A stretch of DNA of 64,000 bases from an uncultured Lachnospiraceae bacterium (GCA_947631505.1 CANRLR010000012.1:1-64000); one strand, 5' to 3'. Shown: positions 42,041-52,097, numbered from the stretch's first letter. The notes: generated from the letters alone by a model not told the origin. A program made the numbers and translations.

Positions 42041-42773
42041 ATATCTATTGATTTTCGGAATTGCACATTTGCTGGGGGATTTCTATTTTCAGACTGAAAA
42101 AATGGCGAGGGAGAAAGAGATAAAATATAAGGGAGTATTATTCCACTGTGCAGAGTATTTTGTAGTCACTTTATTAGTTGTTTTACCGGTATTCAGCTTT
42201 GATATGATGATTGCGTCTCTATATACAGCTTTAGCACATTTGGTAATAGATACGGTAAAGTATTTACTTTTGGCAACGAAAAAGATAAGAAAAAGCGGCA
42301 GAGTATTTGTGGCTGACCAGTGTGTACATGTATTCAGTATTTTTATGCTGGCTTCTTTCATGACTTACCGGAATTTTTCGATAGGGCATATAGGAATAGT
42401 AAATCGTATGTTAAATTTATATGGTTATGATGCAGAGATGCTTGCAAAATGGCTGTTTGTGATATTCATAAATCATAAACCAGCTAACATTTTGATACAG
42501 AACCTTCTTGGCGTTTATAAACCCAAGACGGAGGATAAGATAATAAAGGCAGATAATAAGATAGGAAGAAAAATTGGAACAATCGAACGATTTATAATGC
42601 TTGCCTTTTTGTCCGTGAATCAGTATACAGCGATGGGATTTGTACTCACAGCAAAGTCGATTGCCAGATACGATAAGATTACAAAGGATGAAAAATTTGC
42701 AGAATATTATCTGCTTGGCACATTAGTCAGTACATTAAGTGTAGTTCTGTGTAAACAGTTGATTTTATCGTGA
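42030..42773 (+). CDS. DUF3307-like integral membrane protein
   Basis: LLIFGIAHLLGDFYFQTEKMAREKEIKYKGVLFHCAEYFVVTLL; overlaps the SatD-like gene by 11 nt. Confidence 0.8.
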   Translation: MITKYLLIFGIAHLLGDFYFQTEKMAREKEIKYKGVLFHCAEYFVVTLLVVLPVFSFDMMIASLYTALAHLVIDTVKYLLLATKKIRKSGRVFVADQCVHVFSIFMLASFMTYRNFSIGHIGIVNRMLNLYGYDAEMLAKWLFVIFINHKPANILIQNLLGVYKPKTEDKIIKADNKIGRKIGTIERFIMLAFLSVNQYTAMGFVLTAKSIARYDKITKDEKFAEYYLLGTLVSTLSVVLCKQLILS

Positions 42774-42824
42774 AAGGAATTGCAGCAGGAGGTTGTGATT
42801 TTAAATAAAAAAACGTTTTTAAAA

Positions 42825-42853
42825 TTGACAAAAATGTACAATGATGATACAAT
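42825..42853 (+). promoter_or_regulatory. Promoter upstream of the MCP leader
   Basis: TTGACA (42825-42830) - 17 bp - TACAAT (42848-42853). Confidence 0.75.
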
Positions 42854-42859
42854 ACTAAT

Positions 42860-42988
42860 ACAAAATCATATGGAAAACCGGGGATAGGATTTGACAAAGA
42901 TGTGTCAGGAGAACAAACTTGGGTACAAGCTGTTTTTGGCATATATACTTAGCAGGTCCTAGCTTGTGAGTATGAAAGTAAATATTAA
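42860..42988 (+). ncRNA. Candidate structured 5' leader (riboswitch-like), class unknown
   Basis: Lies between a good promoter and an intrinsic terminator upstream of the MCP; local stems acaagct/agcttgt and tgaca/tgtca. Confidence 0.4.
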
Positions 42989-43030
42989 AACCTGTTATTA
43001 TAGTCTGTACTATAATAACAGGTTCTATTT
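42989..43030 (+). terminator. Intrinsic terminator in the MCP leader
   Basis: aacctgttattatagt-ctgt-actataataacaggtt followed by ctattt. Confidence 0.8.
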
Positions 43031-43095
43031 AATTAGCGATTTATACATAACAAGCGTAATTTTTAAGTATTACAATATTGGTGTCAGGAGGAAAA

Positions 43096-44634
43096 ATGAT
43101 GGAGAAGAAAAAAGGTGCAGTTGAAGTATATTTATCTACTGTGTTTAAATGGGGAATCATAATATTTGTGAGTGCCTGTATGTGTGCTACATTGACGTTT
43201 ATGACGGAAAAACTGTTGGGATTCTATCCGAATGTTCCGTGGATCGCATTAACTCTTTTTGTCTTGATGGATGTTTTAGTCTTTTTAATTGGTATCTTTA
43301 TCGTAAAGACATCATTTGATGGAGAGGGTTATCTGAAAGAGGGAAAACTGAAGGTTGGTAAATTGTTTACCGGAATTGTATTGGTAGTACAGTGGAATTA
43401 TATTTTGTATATGATTCCGTCAAGAACATTTTGGGGATTTTTGTTCTTCTTTCTGATTCTTATAGCGTTCTTCTTGGATATTAAATTGGTATTGACCAGT
43501 GGAATTATCTGTATAGGCTCTCTGTTTATTGCATGGGGCGTGCGGAGTGCAGAACTCATGCCGGTAAAAGATGAGTTATTTATTACCGATATTCTTATGA
43601 GTTTGATAGCACTTTTATTATCATTGGCAGGATTACTGATTTTTGTATATTTTGTGGCACATTTTCTAGTAAATGCAAAGAGGGATGAGTTAGAAAAGAA
43701 TAATGAACATGTGATGAGTGTTTTGGATTCTGTTCAGACATTATCGGAAAGACTTTATTCTGCGGGGGACTCCCTTTCACAGATTTCGGAGAATGAGAGT
43801 GCTTCTGCTGAGGAACTGGCCGCCACAAGTGAACAGTTAGTTAAAAGTAGTAATGTACTTAGTTCGAGAACGGATGAAAGTATGGTAAATCTGAGTGAAT
43901 TAAGTGAGTGGGAGGGCGTTGTTGCAAATAATGTAGAAAAGGTTGAAGTGACGTCCAAAGACCTGCTTGATAAATCAATCGAAAATGAAAAATTATTGAA
44001 TGATTTACATACAATTAACGGTGAAGTATCAGAATCCATGAAAGCTACGACTGATATCGCCCAAAAGTTATCCGATGCAGTACAGGAAATAGGCGTTACG
44101 CTGAATCTGATAAGTGATATTTCTTCGTCAACTAATTTATTGGCATTAAATGCTTCGATCGAAGCGGCAAGAGCCGGAGATGCCGGAAAAGGCTTTGCTG
44201 TTGTTGCAACAGAGGTAGGAAATCTTGCTAATAGCACACAGGAGTCCTTGAAGGAAGTAGAGTCTGTTATCGAACGGGTACAGCAAAATGTTAGAGAAAT
44301 TACGATGCAGGTCGAAGAAAATGCATCCAAACTGGGTACTCAAAATGATTATTTTGCAAATGTATTCCAAAGTATGAAGGATATGACAGAACTTCTGAAT
44401 GTCTCTGTTCAGGCCATTAATACGATGGGCGAGGCACATGGCAAACAGGCAGAAGTGATTAAAAAGACGGTTACGATTAATCAGGATATTGCAGAAAGTA
44501 TCAGAAATGAGATTGAGCAGTTTGATAACATTAATTCGATGGTGGAGAGCAATGCCACTGATACGGCACAGGTGGCAGATCAGGCAAATGCAATTAATGA
44601 AATGGTGGATGAAATGAGCAGACTGCTTAAATGA
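43096..44634 (+). CDS. Methyl-accepting chemotaxis-type protein with multi-TM N-terminus
   Basis: NLLALNASIEAARAGDAGKGFAVVATEVGNLANST hairpin tip; about 5-6 hydrophobic segments at the N-terminus; RBS aggagg. Confidence 0.92.
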   Translation: MMEKKKGAVEVYLSTVFKWGIIIFVSACMCATLTFMTEKLLGFYPNVPWIALTLFVLMDVLVFLIGIFIVKTSFDGEGYLKEGKLKVGKLFTGIVLVVQWNYILYMIPSRTFWGFLFFFLILIAFFLDIKLVLTSGIICIGSLFIAWGVRSAELMPVKDELFITDILMSLIALLLSLAGLLIFVYFVAHFLVNAKRDELEKNNEHVMSVLDSVQTLSERLYSAGDSLSQISENESASAEELAATSEQLVKSSNVLSSRTDESMVNLSELSEWEGVVANNVEKVEVTSKDLLDKSIENEKLLNDLHTINGEVSESMKATTDIAQKLSDAVQEIGVTLNLISDISSSTNLLALNASIEAARAGDAGKGFAVVATEVGNLANSTQESLKEVESVIERVQQNVREITMQVEENASKLGTQNDYFANVFQSMKDMTELLNVSVQAINTMGEAHGKQAEVIKKTVTINQDIAESIRNEIEQFDNINSMVESNATDTAQVADQANAINEMVDEMSRLLK

Positions 44635-44752
44635 TGTAGGAAATATATTTTGTCATTTTAAATGTTCCGATATATTTTCTATGAAAATATAGATTTTTCG
44701 AAGTCTGGGTTTTGTGTCTTTGGGGGAGCTGATACAATAAGAAACGTCATAT

Positions 44753-44835
44753 AAAAGAAGGAACTACAAATCAGCGAGAAACATTATTCGCAATGCGAAT
44801 ACCCCGTTTCGAGTCGATTTGTAGTTCCTTCTTTT
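44753..44835. terminator. Long bidirectional hairpin with internal palindrome
   Basis: aaaagaaggaactacaaatc (44753-44772) / gatttgtagttccttctttt (44816-44835); loop contains attcgcaatgcgaat. Confidence 0.75.
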
Positions 44836-44895
44836 TATTTTAGGACTTTCTTAGTGCGACAGCCCCTTTTTTTGCCGTTGTTTGTATCGGGGCAC

Positions 44896-45297
44896 TTAGT
44901 GACAGCTATGATTACCGCAGCCGTGTTCGCCGCAGGTATGTCCCTCGCTGCCATGGTGTTCACCGTGATGTTCGCATTTGGCATCTGGATCGTAATTAAG
45001 AGTGCCGGCAAGAAGAGCTTCAACCGCATCATCACATTTTCCGCTGACACCCCCATATAGTTTTATGCCGGCTTCTGCGAGTGCCATCTGGGCACCACCA
45101 CCGATACCACCGCAGATAACGGTATCAATGCCTAAATCAGAAAGGAATCCGGCAAGAGCACCGTGACCGCTGCCGTTGGTATCAAATAGTTCGGAGGAAA
45201 CCGTCTTTCCATCCTCAATATGATAGATTTTAAATTGTTCGGTATGACCGAAATGCTGGTAGATTTGTCCATTTTCAAAAGTTACTGCAATTTTCAT
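44896..45297 (-). CDS. Dinitrogenase iron-molybdenum cofactor biosynthesis (NifX/NifB C-term-like) family protein with His/Cys tail
   Basis: MKIAVTFENGQIYQHFGHTEQFKIY; GIDTVICGGIGGGAQMALAEAGIKLYGG; tail CEHHGEHHGSEGHTCGEHGCGNHSCH. Confidence 0.9.
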   Translation of the reverse strand: MKIAVTFENGQIYQHFGHTEQFKIYHIEDGKTVSSELFDTNGSGHGALAGFLSDLGIDTVICGGIGGGAQMALAEAGIKLYGGVSGKCDDAVEALLAGTLNYDPDAKCEHHGEHHGSEGHTCGEHGCGNHSCH

Positions 45298-45315
45298 AAT
45301 TATTCTCCTTATGTT

Positions 45316-46092
45316 TTATATTTTAATACTCTGTCCACAGGACAGATAATTAAGCTTTGACATATAATTTTTCATAAATTCATACTGTTTTTCTCCCGTA
45401 CAATGGCAGGTGTAATATTCGGTGTCAAAACTGTCTAATTGAAGAGCATATTCTTGAAGATTCTTATCAAGAGGAAGTTTGGAAAAATGAAAGCCGCCAA
45501 TCAGGTAATTGGGACAAAACCACCGGGTAATGTCTATGATTCCCTTGTGTGAGCATCCACTGATCAGCACCCTCTTATCTGCTTCTTCGATCAAGAGATA
45601 TTGTTCATGGCGAAAATCATCTGGTCTGAATATGCCATTTTCAACTGTATTTAATCCGGAGCTGCCGAGGTCAGAATTTCGTTTATTCTCATTGCAGCAA
45701 TATAGTGTCAATCCTTTATCAATGGCTGTAATATTATTGGTGTAAACGAGCCGGATATTATTTTTCAGCGTCAAATCAAGTCCGATATATTTTTCGGTGC
45801 CGTTATAGTGTGGTTCAAACGCATAACGGCTTAAATAGACCGGTGCTTTCTGATTGATTTCCAAAAATCTTGGAAGTCCGCCGCCATGGTCGTAATGTCC
45901 ATGGGATAAAATGGCAATATCAACAGAGGAAAGGTCAATGCCAAGAACTTCTGCATTTTGACAGAACAGGCTGGTCTGCCCCATATCAAAAAGGATGTTA
46001 TGTTCTTTTGTTTCGATATAAAGGCTTAGTCCATGTTCGGTGAATAAATTATCCTGCGTTGTTGTGTTCTCCAATAAAGATGTAATTTTCAT
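45316..46092 (-). CDS. MBL-fold metallo-hydrolase
   Basis: LSHGHYDHGGGLPRFLEI; LISGCSHKGIIDI; YYTCHCTG. Confidence 0.9.
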   Translation of the reverse strand: MKITSLLENTTTQDNLFTEHGLSLYIETKEHNILFDMGQTSLFCQNAEVLGIDLSSVDIAILSHGHYDHGGGLPRFLEINQKAPVYLSRYAFEPHYNGTEKYIGLDLTLKNNIRLVYTNNITAIDKGLTLYCCNENKRNSDLGSSGLNTVENGIFRPDDFRHEQYLLIEEADKRVLISGCSHKGIIDITRWFCPNYLIGGFHFSKLPLDKNLQEYALQLDSFDTEYYTCHCTGEKQYEFMKNYMSKLNYLSCGQSIKI

Positions 46093-46442
46093 TCAATATC
46101 ACCTCTTTTACAACGATGTCGTTTACAACCGCCGCAGCCGCAATGTTCTTCCTTGCCGTCACAGAGCCTGTAATCACCGCCTTCGATACGAAGAGCAGCA
46201 CCGTCAACAATGGCAGTGGCAATTTTCGTTCTTGCATTATTATAGATTTGCTGTACGGTAGTACGGGCGACCTGCATATAGCCGGCACACTCTTCTTGGG
46301 AAAAGCCCTCTTTATCAATAAGGCGAATACTCTCATATTCATCGACGGTCAGTATAATAATATTTTCTCCACCTGAACTTGGTAAAAATTCGGTTGCTTT
46401 TGGTAAACAACAAACCTTACGGCATTTTCTTGGTCTTGGCAT
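46089..46442 (-). CDS. DUF134-like HTH DNA-binding protein
   Basis: MPRPRKCRKVCCLPKATEFLP; LTVDEYESIRLIDKEGFSQEECAGYMQVARTTVQQIYNNAR. Confidence 0.9.
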   Translation of the reverse strand: MPRPRKCRKVCCLPKATEFLPSSGGENIIILTVDEYESIRLIDKEGFSQEECAGYMQVARTTVQQIYNNARTKIATAIVDGAALRIEGGDYRLCDGKEEHCGCGGCKRHRCKRGDIE

Positions 46443-46639
46443 AGCCTGCTCCCTTTTCTCACAGTATAAATCTATATCCTTTATAGCATAGTTTATGTCA
46501 TATGTCAATAACTACGGAAGTATTCGGACAACTTTCCCTGACAGTTCCCGTTATGATCGTATTCATTATTTCAGTTAATTCCGCATAAATCACAACGTTC
46601 TGTTTCATACTAAAAGAAAAGGAAACAGGAGGTTCTATT

Positions 46640-47944
46640 ATGATGGAACATAAGTATCGAATTAACACAATACGAGGAAGAGAAATTTTGGATTCCAGAG
46701 GTAATCCGACGGTGGAGGTGGAGGTTGCATTATGCGGTGGAGTGAAAGGAAGAGCTTCGGTGCCATCCGGTGCATCTACAGGGGCATTTGAAGCAACAGA
46801 ATTAAGGGATACAGAACTTCCGCGTTACCGTGGACAAGGTGTAAAAAAGGCAGTGGAGCATGTAAATGATACGATCAGCTACATTTTGGAAGGAAAAAAT
46901 GCATTGAATCAGGTGGAAATTGATTCCATTATGATCCATGAGGATGGTACAAAGAACAAAGGGAAATTTGGAGCCAATGCCATTCTTGGCACGTCAATGG
47001 CGGTGGCAAAAGCGGCGGCAAAGGCAGTAGGGCTTCCGTTGTATCAATATCTGGGCGGGGCAAATGGAAGAACATTACCAGTGCCTATGATGAATATTGT
47101 CAATGGAGGAAAGCATGCTGACAGCAGCTTGACTATACAGGAGTTTATGATAATGCCGGTTGGAGCAAAATCCTTTCATAGCTGTTTGGAGTGGAGTGTA
47201 AATGTTTTTCATACATTAAAAAAGCTTCTTCATGATGGTGGGTATGCCACCTCGGTTGGAGATGAGGGAGGCTTTGCACCGAGACTTGCGAATGATGAAG
47301 AAGCCCTGCAATTTATTGTAAAGGCGATTGAAAAAGCCGGATACCGGGCGGGAGAGGATTTCAAGATCGCCATGGATGCTGCCAGTACGGAGATGTATGA
47401 GGAAGCAGTAAAACAGGGAAGAACGGGTGAATATTTATTCTGGAAATCCGGTGAATATAAGACCGTGGATGAAATGATTGATCTGTGGGAAAAACTTTGC
47501 AATAACTATCCGATTTATTCGATTGAGGATGGATTGGCAGAAGAGGACTGGGACGGCTGGCAAAAGCTGACAAAGCGGTTAGGTGACCGGATTCAGCTGG
47601 TAGGTGATGATTTGTTTGTTACCAATACGGAGCGCATCCAAAAAGGGATGAATCTTCATACGGCTAATGCTGTTCTGATTAAGCCAAATCAGATTGGAAC
47701 GATTTCCGAAACGTTAGAGGCAATCCGCATGACAAAAAATAATCGCTGGCATGCTATTGTCAGCCACCGCTCCGGCGAGACAGAGGACACTACGATTGCA
47801 GATATTGCGGTAGGATTGAATGCCGGACAAATCAAGACCGGAGCTCCGTCCCGGACCGATCGTGTGGCAAAATATAACCAGCTTTTGCGTATTGAGGAAC
47901 AGTTGGGAAACAGTGCAGAATTTGGAAGAGGGTTTCGCATTTAA
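46640..47944 (+). CDS. eno: Enolase
   Basis: [69 protein letters not shown]. Confidence 0.98.
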   Translation: MMEHKYRINTIRGREILDSRGNPTVEVEVALCGGVKGRASVPSGASTGAFEATELRDTELPRYRGQGVKKAVEHVNDTISYILEGKNALNQVEIDSIMIHEDGTKNKGKFGANAILGTSMAVAKAAAKAVGLPLYQYLGGANGRTLPVPMMNIVNGGKHADSSLTIQEFMIMPVGAKSFHSCLEWSVNVFHTLKKLLHDGGYATSVGDEGGFAPRLANDEEALQFIVKAIEKAGYRAGEDFKIAMDAASTEMYEEAVKQGRTGEYLFWKSGEYKTVDEMIDLWEKLCNNYPIYSIEDGLAEEDWDGWQKLTKRLGDRIQLVGDDLFVTNTERIQKGMNLHTANAVLIKPNQIGTISETLEAIRMTKNNRWHAIVSHRSGETEDTTIADIAVGLNAGQIKTGAPSRTDRVAKYNQLLRIEEQLGNSAEFGRGFRI

Positions 47945-47962
47945 TAAGAAATGGGAATTCGT

Positions 47963-48020
47963 ATAAAAAGAACCACGATAGATTAACAGTTCTGAATCAA
48001 TTTATCGTGGTTCTTTTTAT
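47963..48020. terminator. Bidirectional terminator downstream of eno
   Basis: ataaaaagaaccacgata ... tatcgtggttctttttat. Confidence 0.85.
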
Positions 48021-48047
48021 CTAATAGGAAAGTCGATCGATTCCCTT

Positions 48048-48254
48048 TTACTCCGTATCCGTTACCAAATAAACTGTTTTATCGAGCTGGTATTGATAAT
48101 TCTTTATAACATTACCGCTGTACAGTCTCATTGGCTGCCAGTTACATAGGTCATAGTCTTTCACATAAGGCAGATTGTAATAGAACATGTCGTGGTCGCC
48201 GCTGCCTTTGTCATATGTCATTAATTCTTTGGTAAAGAGCTCTTGTGATGTCAT
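48048..48254 (-). CDS. Small protein, unknown function
   Basis: MTSQELFTKELMTYDKGSGDHDMFYYNLPYVKDYDLCNWQPMRLYSGNVIKNYQYQLDKTVYLVTDTE; RBS aaggaggc. Confidence 0.55.
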   Translation of the reverse strand: MTSQELFTKELMTYDKGSGDHDMFYYNLPYVKDYDLCNWQPMRLYSGNVIKNYQYQLDKTVYLVTDTE

Positions 48255-48301
48255 AAATCTGCCTCCTTTCTTTTTCATCCTATAACATTCATTACTATTT
48301 A

Positions 48302-49681
48302 TTATATGTCAAAATTGGCAGATGTGCAAGAGTCCTTTTCAGATAGTATTTCACAGCCGCACCCCTCTAAGAGAAGGAGAATCTGTCCGTTTTCCACTTT
48401 ATAGGTCTTGCCGGAAAGTTCACCTGTAAAGGCTGTTTGGGCACCCTGATAAGGAATCGAAAGTGTTGCGGAATCCTCATCATTATTTACCGCGGTAATC
48501 ACATCCATTCCGTTAAAACTGCGGGCGAATGCATACTGGCGGTTGGTGAGTAAAAGTTCCTTGTATTCTCCGTACGATAAAACGGCGGAATTCTGACGAA
48601 TCATACCGAGCTTTTTCAAAAATGCAGTATAAGGATTTGTGGAAACCGCATCCTTATAGTCTTCCAGATCTAAGCAGGGACGAAGGGAGGCATCGGAACC
48701 CTTTTCCTTCTTTCCCTCAATGGCGAACTCGGAACCGTAATAAATGGATGGGATGCCGGGTAATGTATACAGTAACGTATGAACAATGTTAAAATGGTCT
48801 TTATTCTGCAGCTTATTAATAATTCGTTCCACATCATGGTTATCTGCAAAATTATACAATTTCAAGTTTTCATAATGGCAGCCTCCCATTTCATAGAGAC
48901 GCTTTACCGTATGGGCTATTTCAAAAAAATTGTGTTCATTACAGCCGGACCAAAGTGCTTTATTTAAGTGATAGTTCGTAACGGCATGTAATGTTTCGGG
49001 ATTGACCCATCGGTTATATTCTCCATGAATGACTTCGCCCATAAGCCAGAAATCCGGCTTCACTTCATTGGCTACCTGCCGCATTCCTTTCATAAAGTTA
49101 AAATCAAGGACATCAGCAGCATCTAAACGGATACCATCGATATCAAATTCTGATACCCAAAAACGAATGACATCATAGATGTAATCTTTTACTTCCGGAT
49201 TCCATTGGTTCAATTTTACCAAAAGGTTGAATCCACCCCAGTTATCGTAGGAAAATCCATCATTGTACTCATTGTTCCCTCCGAAATTTACGTTACAGTA
49301 CCAGTCCTTGTAGTGCGATTGTTCGCGGTTTGCTTTCAGATCTTTAAAAGCAAAAAATTCCCTGCCTGTGTGATTAAATACACCATCTAAAATTACCCTT
49401 ACATTTTTATCGTGACAGGTCTGAATAAAATGTTTTAAATCTTCATTGTCACCAAGACGGCGGTCCAGCGTTTTATAATCCGTTGTTTCATAACCATGTC
49501 CGACGGATTCGAACAGAGGCCCGATATATAGGGCATTACATCCGATTTCCTTTATATGTTCAATCCATGGTTCCAATTTGCGTAAGCGATGCACGATCTC
49601 CCCTTTATCATTGAGAGCAGGTGCTCCGCTTAATCCTAATGGATAGATGTGGTAAAATACGGCTTCATCATACCATGCCAT
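48302..49681 (-). CDS. GH13 alpha-amylase family protein
   Basis: AVFYHIYPLG; RVILDGVFNHTG; DGIRLDAADVLDF; FADNHDVERI. Confidence 0.92.
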   Translation of the reverse strand: MAWYDEAVFYHIYPLGLSGAPALNDKGEIVHRLRKLEPWIEHIKEIGCNALYIGPLFESVGHGYETTDYKTLDRRLGDNEDLKHFIQTCHDKNVRVILDGVFNHTGREFFAFKDLKANREQSHYKDWYCNVNFGGNNEYNDGFSYDNWGGFNLLVKLNQWNPEVKDYIYDVIRFWVSEFDIDGIRLDAADVLDFNFMKGMRQVANEVKPDFWLMGEVIHGEYNRWVNPETLHAVTNYHLNKALWSGCNEHNFFEIAHTVKRLYEMGGCHYENLKLYNFADNHDVERIINKLQNKDHFNIVHTLLYTLPGIPSIYYGSEFAIEGKKEKGSDASLRPCLDLEDYKDAVSTNPYTAFLKKLGMIRQNSAVLSYGEYKELLLTNRQYAFARSFNGMDVITAVNNDEDSATLSIPYQGAQTAFTGELSGKTYKVENGQILLLLEGCGCEILSEKDSCTSANFDI

Positions 49682-49828
49682 TTTCATACCCCTTTCTTGA
49701 TTCATTTCTTGCCCCTAACAGTATAACACAAAGAAAAGATGAGCGAAAGAAAAAAAGAGGAAGAATCTTGTAGATTTATTCTCTTTTTGATAAACTAATG
49801 TTTATAAAACTATGGAGGAGTGCATTTT

Positions 49829-50797
49829 ATGTATCTGAAACAATTCGATGAGTTTGACAAAATATGTATCCAATGCCACGACAGTCCCGATGCGGATACG
49901 ATTGGTTCGGGTTTTGGATTGTATTCCTATTTCAAAGATTTAGGAAAGGAAGTACATCTTATTTACAGTGGCATTCATGAGATTACAAAGCCAAGTCTCC
50001 GTATTATGGTGGAGCAATTACAGATTCCGATTGAGTATGTGGAGGAACTGCCGGAATGTGATGTTCTGATTACGGTAGATTGTCAGTACAAGGGTGGGAA
50101 TATTACCGAATTTGATGCCAAGCGGGTAGCAATGGTGGACCATCATCCGGCCTGTGGGAGAGTGGATGACTGGTGCTGTATCTGCAGCAAAAACGGAAGC
50201 TGTGCAACGGTAGTCTGGAAATTATTGAAGGAAATGGGATATGATGTAAATGAAAAGATTAATGTGGCAACAGCATTATATTTTGGACTTTTTATTGATA
50301 CAGGGCATCTGTCGGAGATTTTTTATGAGGCTGATAAGGACATGAGGGATTCTCTTGTGGTAGACCGGGATATTTTGGAGTACATGATTAATTCGAATTT
50401 GTCACGGGAGGAATTAGAGATTGCAGGAGAAGCGTTGTCGAACTATTTTTATGATGAAGAATATCGTTTTGCCCTGCTGCGGACAAGACCTTGTGATCCG
50501 AACCTTTTGGGGGTTATCAGTGATTTGGTAAATCAGGTGTCTACCATTGATACCTGCATTGTATACAATGAAACATCAATTGGTTATAAACTGTCTTTGA
50601 GAAGCAGTCTGTCAAAGTGTGAAGCCAGTGGGCTGGCAGTGGCGGTCACGAAGGATATCGGCTCCGGTGGCGGACATACCAATAAGGCGGGAGGGTTTAT
50701 TATGAAAAAAATGTTTCGGACGGCATACGGGACAGCAGATTTTGAAACAGTGGTTCGTACCCGCTTGCGGGAATATTTAGGTAGAATGGGAGAATGA
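49829..50797 (+). CDS. DHH-family phosphoesterase (NrnA-like)
   Basis: CIQCHDSPDADTIGSGFGLYSYF; VAMVDHHPA; GSGGGHTNKAGGFI DHHA1. Confidence 0.85.
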   Translation: MYLKQFDEFDKICIQCHDSPDADTIGSGFGLYSYFKDLGKEVHLIYSGIHEITKPSLRIMVEQLQIPIEYVEELPECDVLITVDCQYKGGNITEFDAKRVAMVDHHPACGRVDDWCCICSKNGSCATVVWKLLKEMGYDVNEKINVATALYFGLFIDTGHLSEIFYEADKDMRDSLVVDRDILEYMINSNLSREELEIAGEALSNYFYDEEYRFALLRTRPCDPNLLGVISDLVNQVSTIDTCIVYNETSIGYKLSLRSSLSKCEASGLAVAVTKDIGSGGGHTNKAGGFIMKKMFRTAYGTADFETVVRTRLREYLGRMGE

Positions 50798-50803
50798 TGA
50801 GAG

Positions 50804-52093
50804 GTGAAAAAAAGAGTATTCGGTTTCATTTTTGTAGTGGTGTTTTCTGTGCTTACTGCGGCGGGATGCACAGAAAAGAAGAATATATCTCCGAAAAAGA
50901 GTGCCAGTGTATCGGGAGAGAGTATTCAAAAACAGGATGACCCGCCGGCTGCAACAGGTAGTGCGGTTTCTGAAAATGGGAGTCCGTTCGTGCAAAAAAG
51001 TAAAAAATATGCGGAGCAGATGGTATCCGGCCTTTTTTCGGCAGCATGGGAGGATTTTTCTAAAGATTTGGCGAATCAGCTTTCGGAGGAGAGCCTGAAA
51101 GTGTCATTTAACAGCGTGCTGTCAGGTGTTTCCGGTTATCAGGGTATTGACCGCGTAGAGGAGAAAGAAAGTGACGGCTATCAAATGGTCGATGTGGTAC
51201 TTGCCTTTGAAAATCATCAGGGACGAAGTATTCGGTTCGTTTATGATTCTGAGGAACATATAGCCGGAATCTGGTTTGATACAGCGGTGCTGGACAAGAA
51301 AGGAACCACGAATAACGGCGATACAGAACAGTCCGGTTCTTATCGGGAAAAGGATATTACGGTGGGGAGAGAGCCCTATGAGCTGAAAGGAACGCTGCTG
51401 ATTCCGCAGCAGAAGAAAAAAGCACCCGTTGTCATTTTATTTAGCGATGATGACTGTGATATGGATGGAACAATCGGAACGGCCGGAAATACACCGCTAA
51501 AAGATATTGCAGAGGGATTGGCAAAACAGGGGATAGCAGCATTGCGGTATCACACGAGAAAATACGAGCATGGAAATAGGCTGACGGATAATCTTGGAAT
51601 TTACGATAGCTTTTTACAGGATGCCTGTTATGCAGTAGACCAGATGTATAATGAGAACGATATTGATTCCGGACACATTTATTTAGCGGCCATGGGGGAA
51701 AATGCCAGCCGCATGTCTGCGTTGGTGAAAAGGAAGAAAAACCGGCTTTCCGGTGTAATTCTTATGGGAGCAAAGCCGATGAAAATGCAGGAAACTTTTT
51801 ATGCCAGCCCGAATAAGACGGTAGAAATGGATGCTGCCTATTTTATGAAAGAAAATTCCACGATACCCCTGCTTGTATTGCAGGGAAAAGCAGATTTTGA
51901 GACGACAACAGAGGACTATGAGCAGTGGAAAGAAATATGGAAAGGGCGTTCTCATGTTACTTATCGGGAATATGAACGCTTGAACCATTATTTTATGACG
52001 ACCACTGGCAAATCTGATGCCACCGACTACAACTCCCCAAATAATGTCAGCAGTCAGGTGATTTCAGAAATTGCCAAATGGTGCCGCGGATAG
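50804..52093 (+). CDS. Lipoprotein with N-terminal DUF3887-like region and alpha/beta hydrolase-like domain
   Basis: GTG start, lipobox VLTAAGC; REPYELKGTLLIPQQKKKAPVVILFSDDDCDMDGT; DNLGIYDSFLQDACYAVDQM; C-terminal LVLQGKADFET and LNHYF. Confidence 0.75.
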   Translation: MKKRVFGFIFVVVFSVLTAAGCTEKKNISPKKSASVSGESIQKQDDPPAATGSAVSENGSPFVQKSKKYAEQMVSGLFSAAWEDFSKDLANQLSEESLKVSFNSVLSGVSGYQGIDRVEEKESDGYQMVDVVLAFENHQGRSIRFVYDSEEHIAGIWFDTAVLDKKGTTNNGDTEQSGSYREKDITVGREPYELKGTLLIPQQKKKAPVVILFSDDDCDMDGTIGTAGNTPLKDIAEGLAKQGIAALRYHTRKYEHGNRLTDNLGIYDSFLQDACYAVDQMYNENDIDSGHIYLAAMGENASRMSALVKRKKNRLSGVILMGAKPMKMQETFYASPNKTVEMDAAYFMKENSTIPLLVLQGKADFETTTEDYEQWKEIWKGRSHVTYREYERLNHYFMTTTGKSDATDYNSPNNVSSQVISEIAKWCRG

Positions 52094-52097
52094 TTTT

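Noticed and set aside
42860-43030. Known c-di-GMP-I/II riboswitch assignment
   Set aside because: Core consensus strings (GGGCAAACC, GACGCAAAGCC, AAAUUGGGCAC) are not present; kept only as an unassigned leader candidate.
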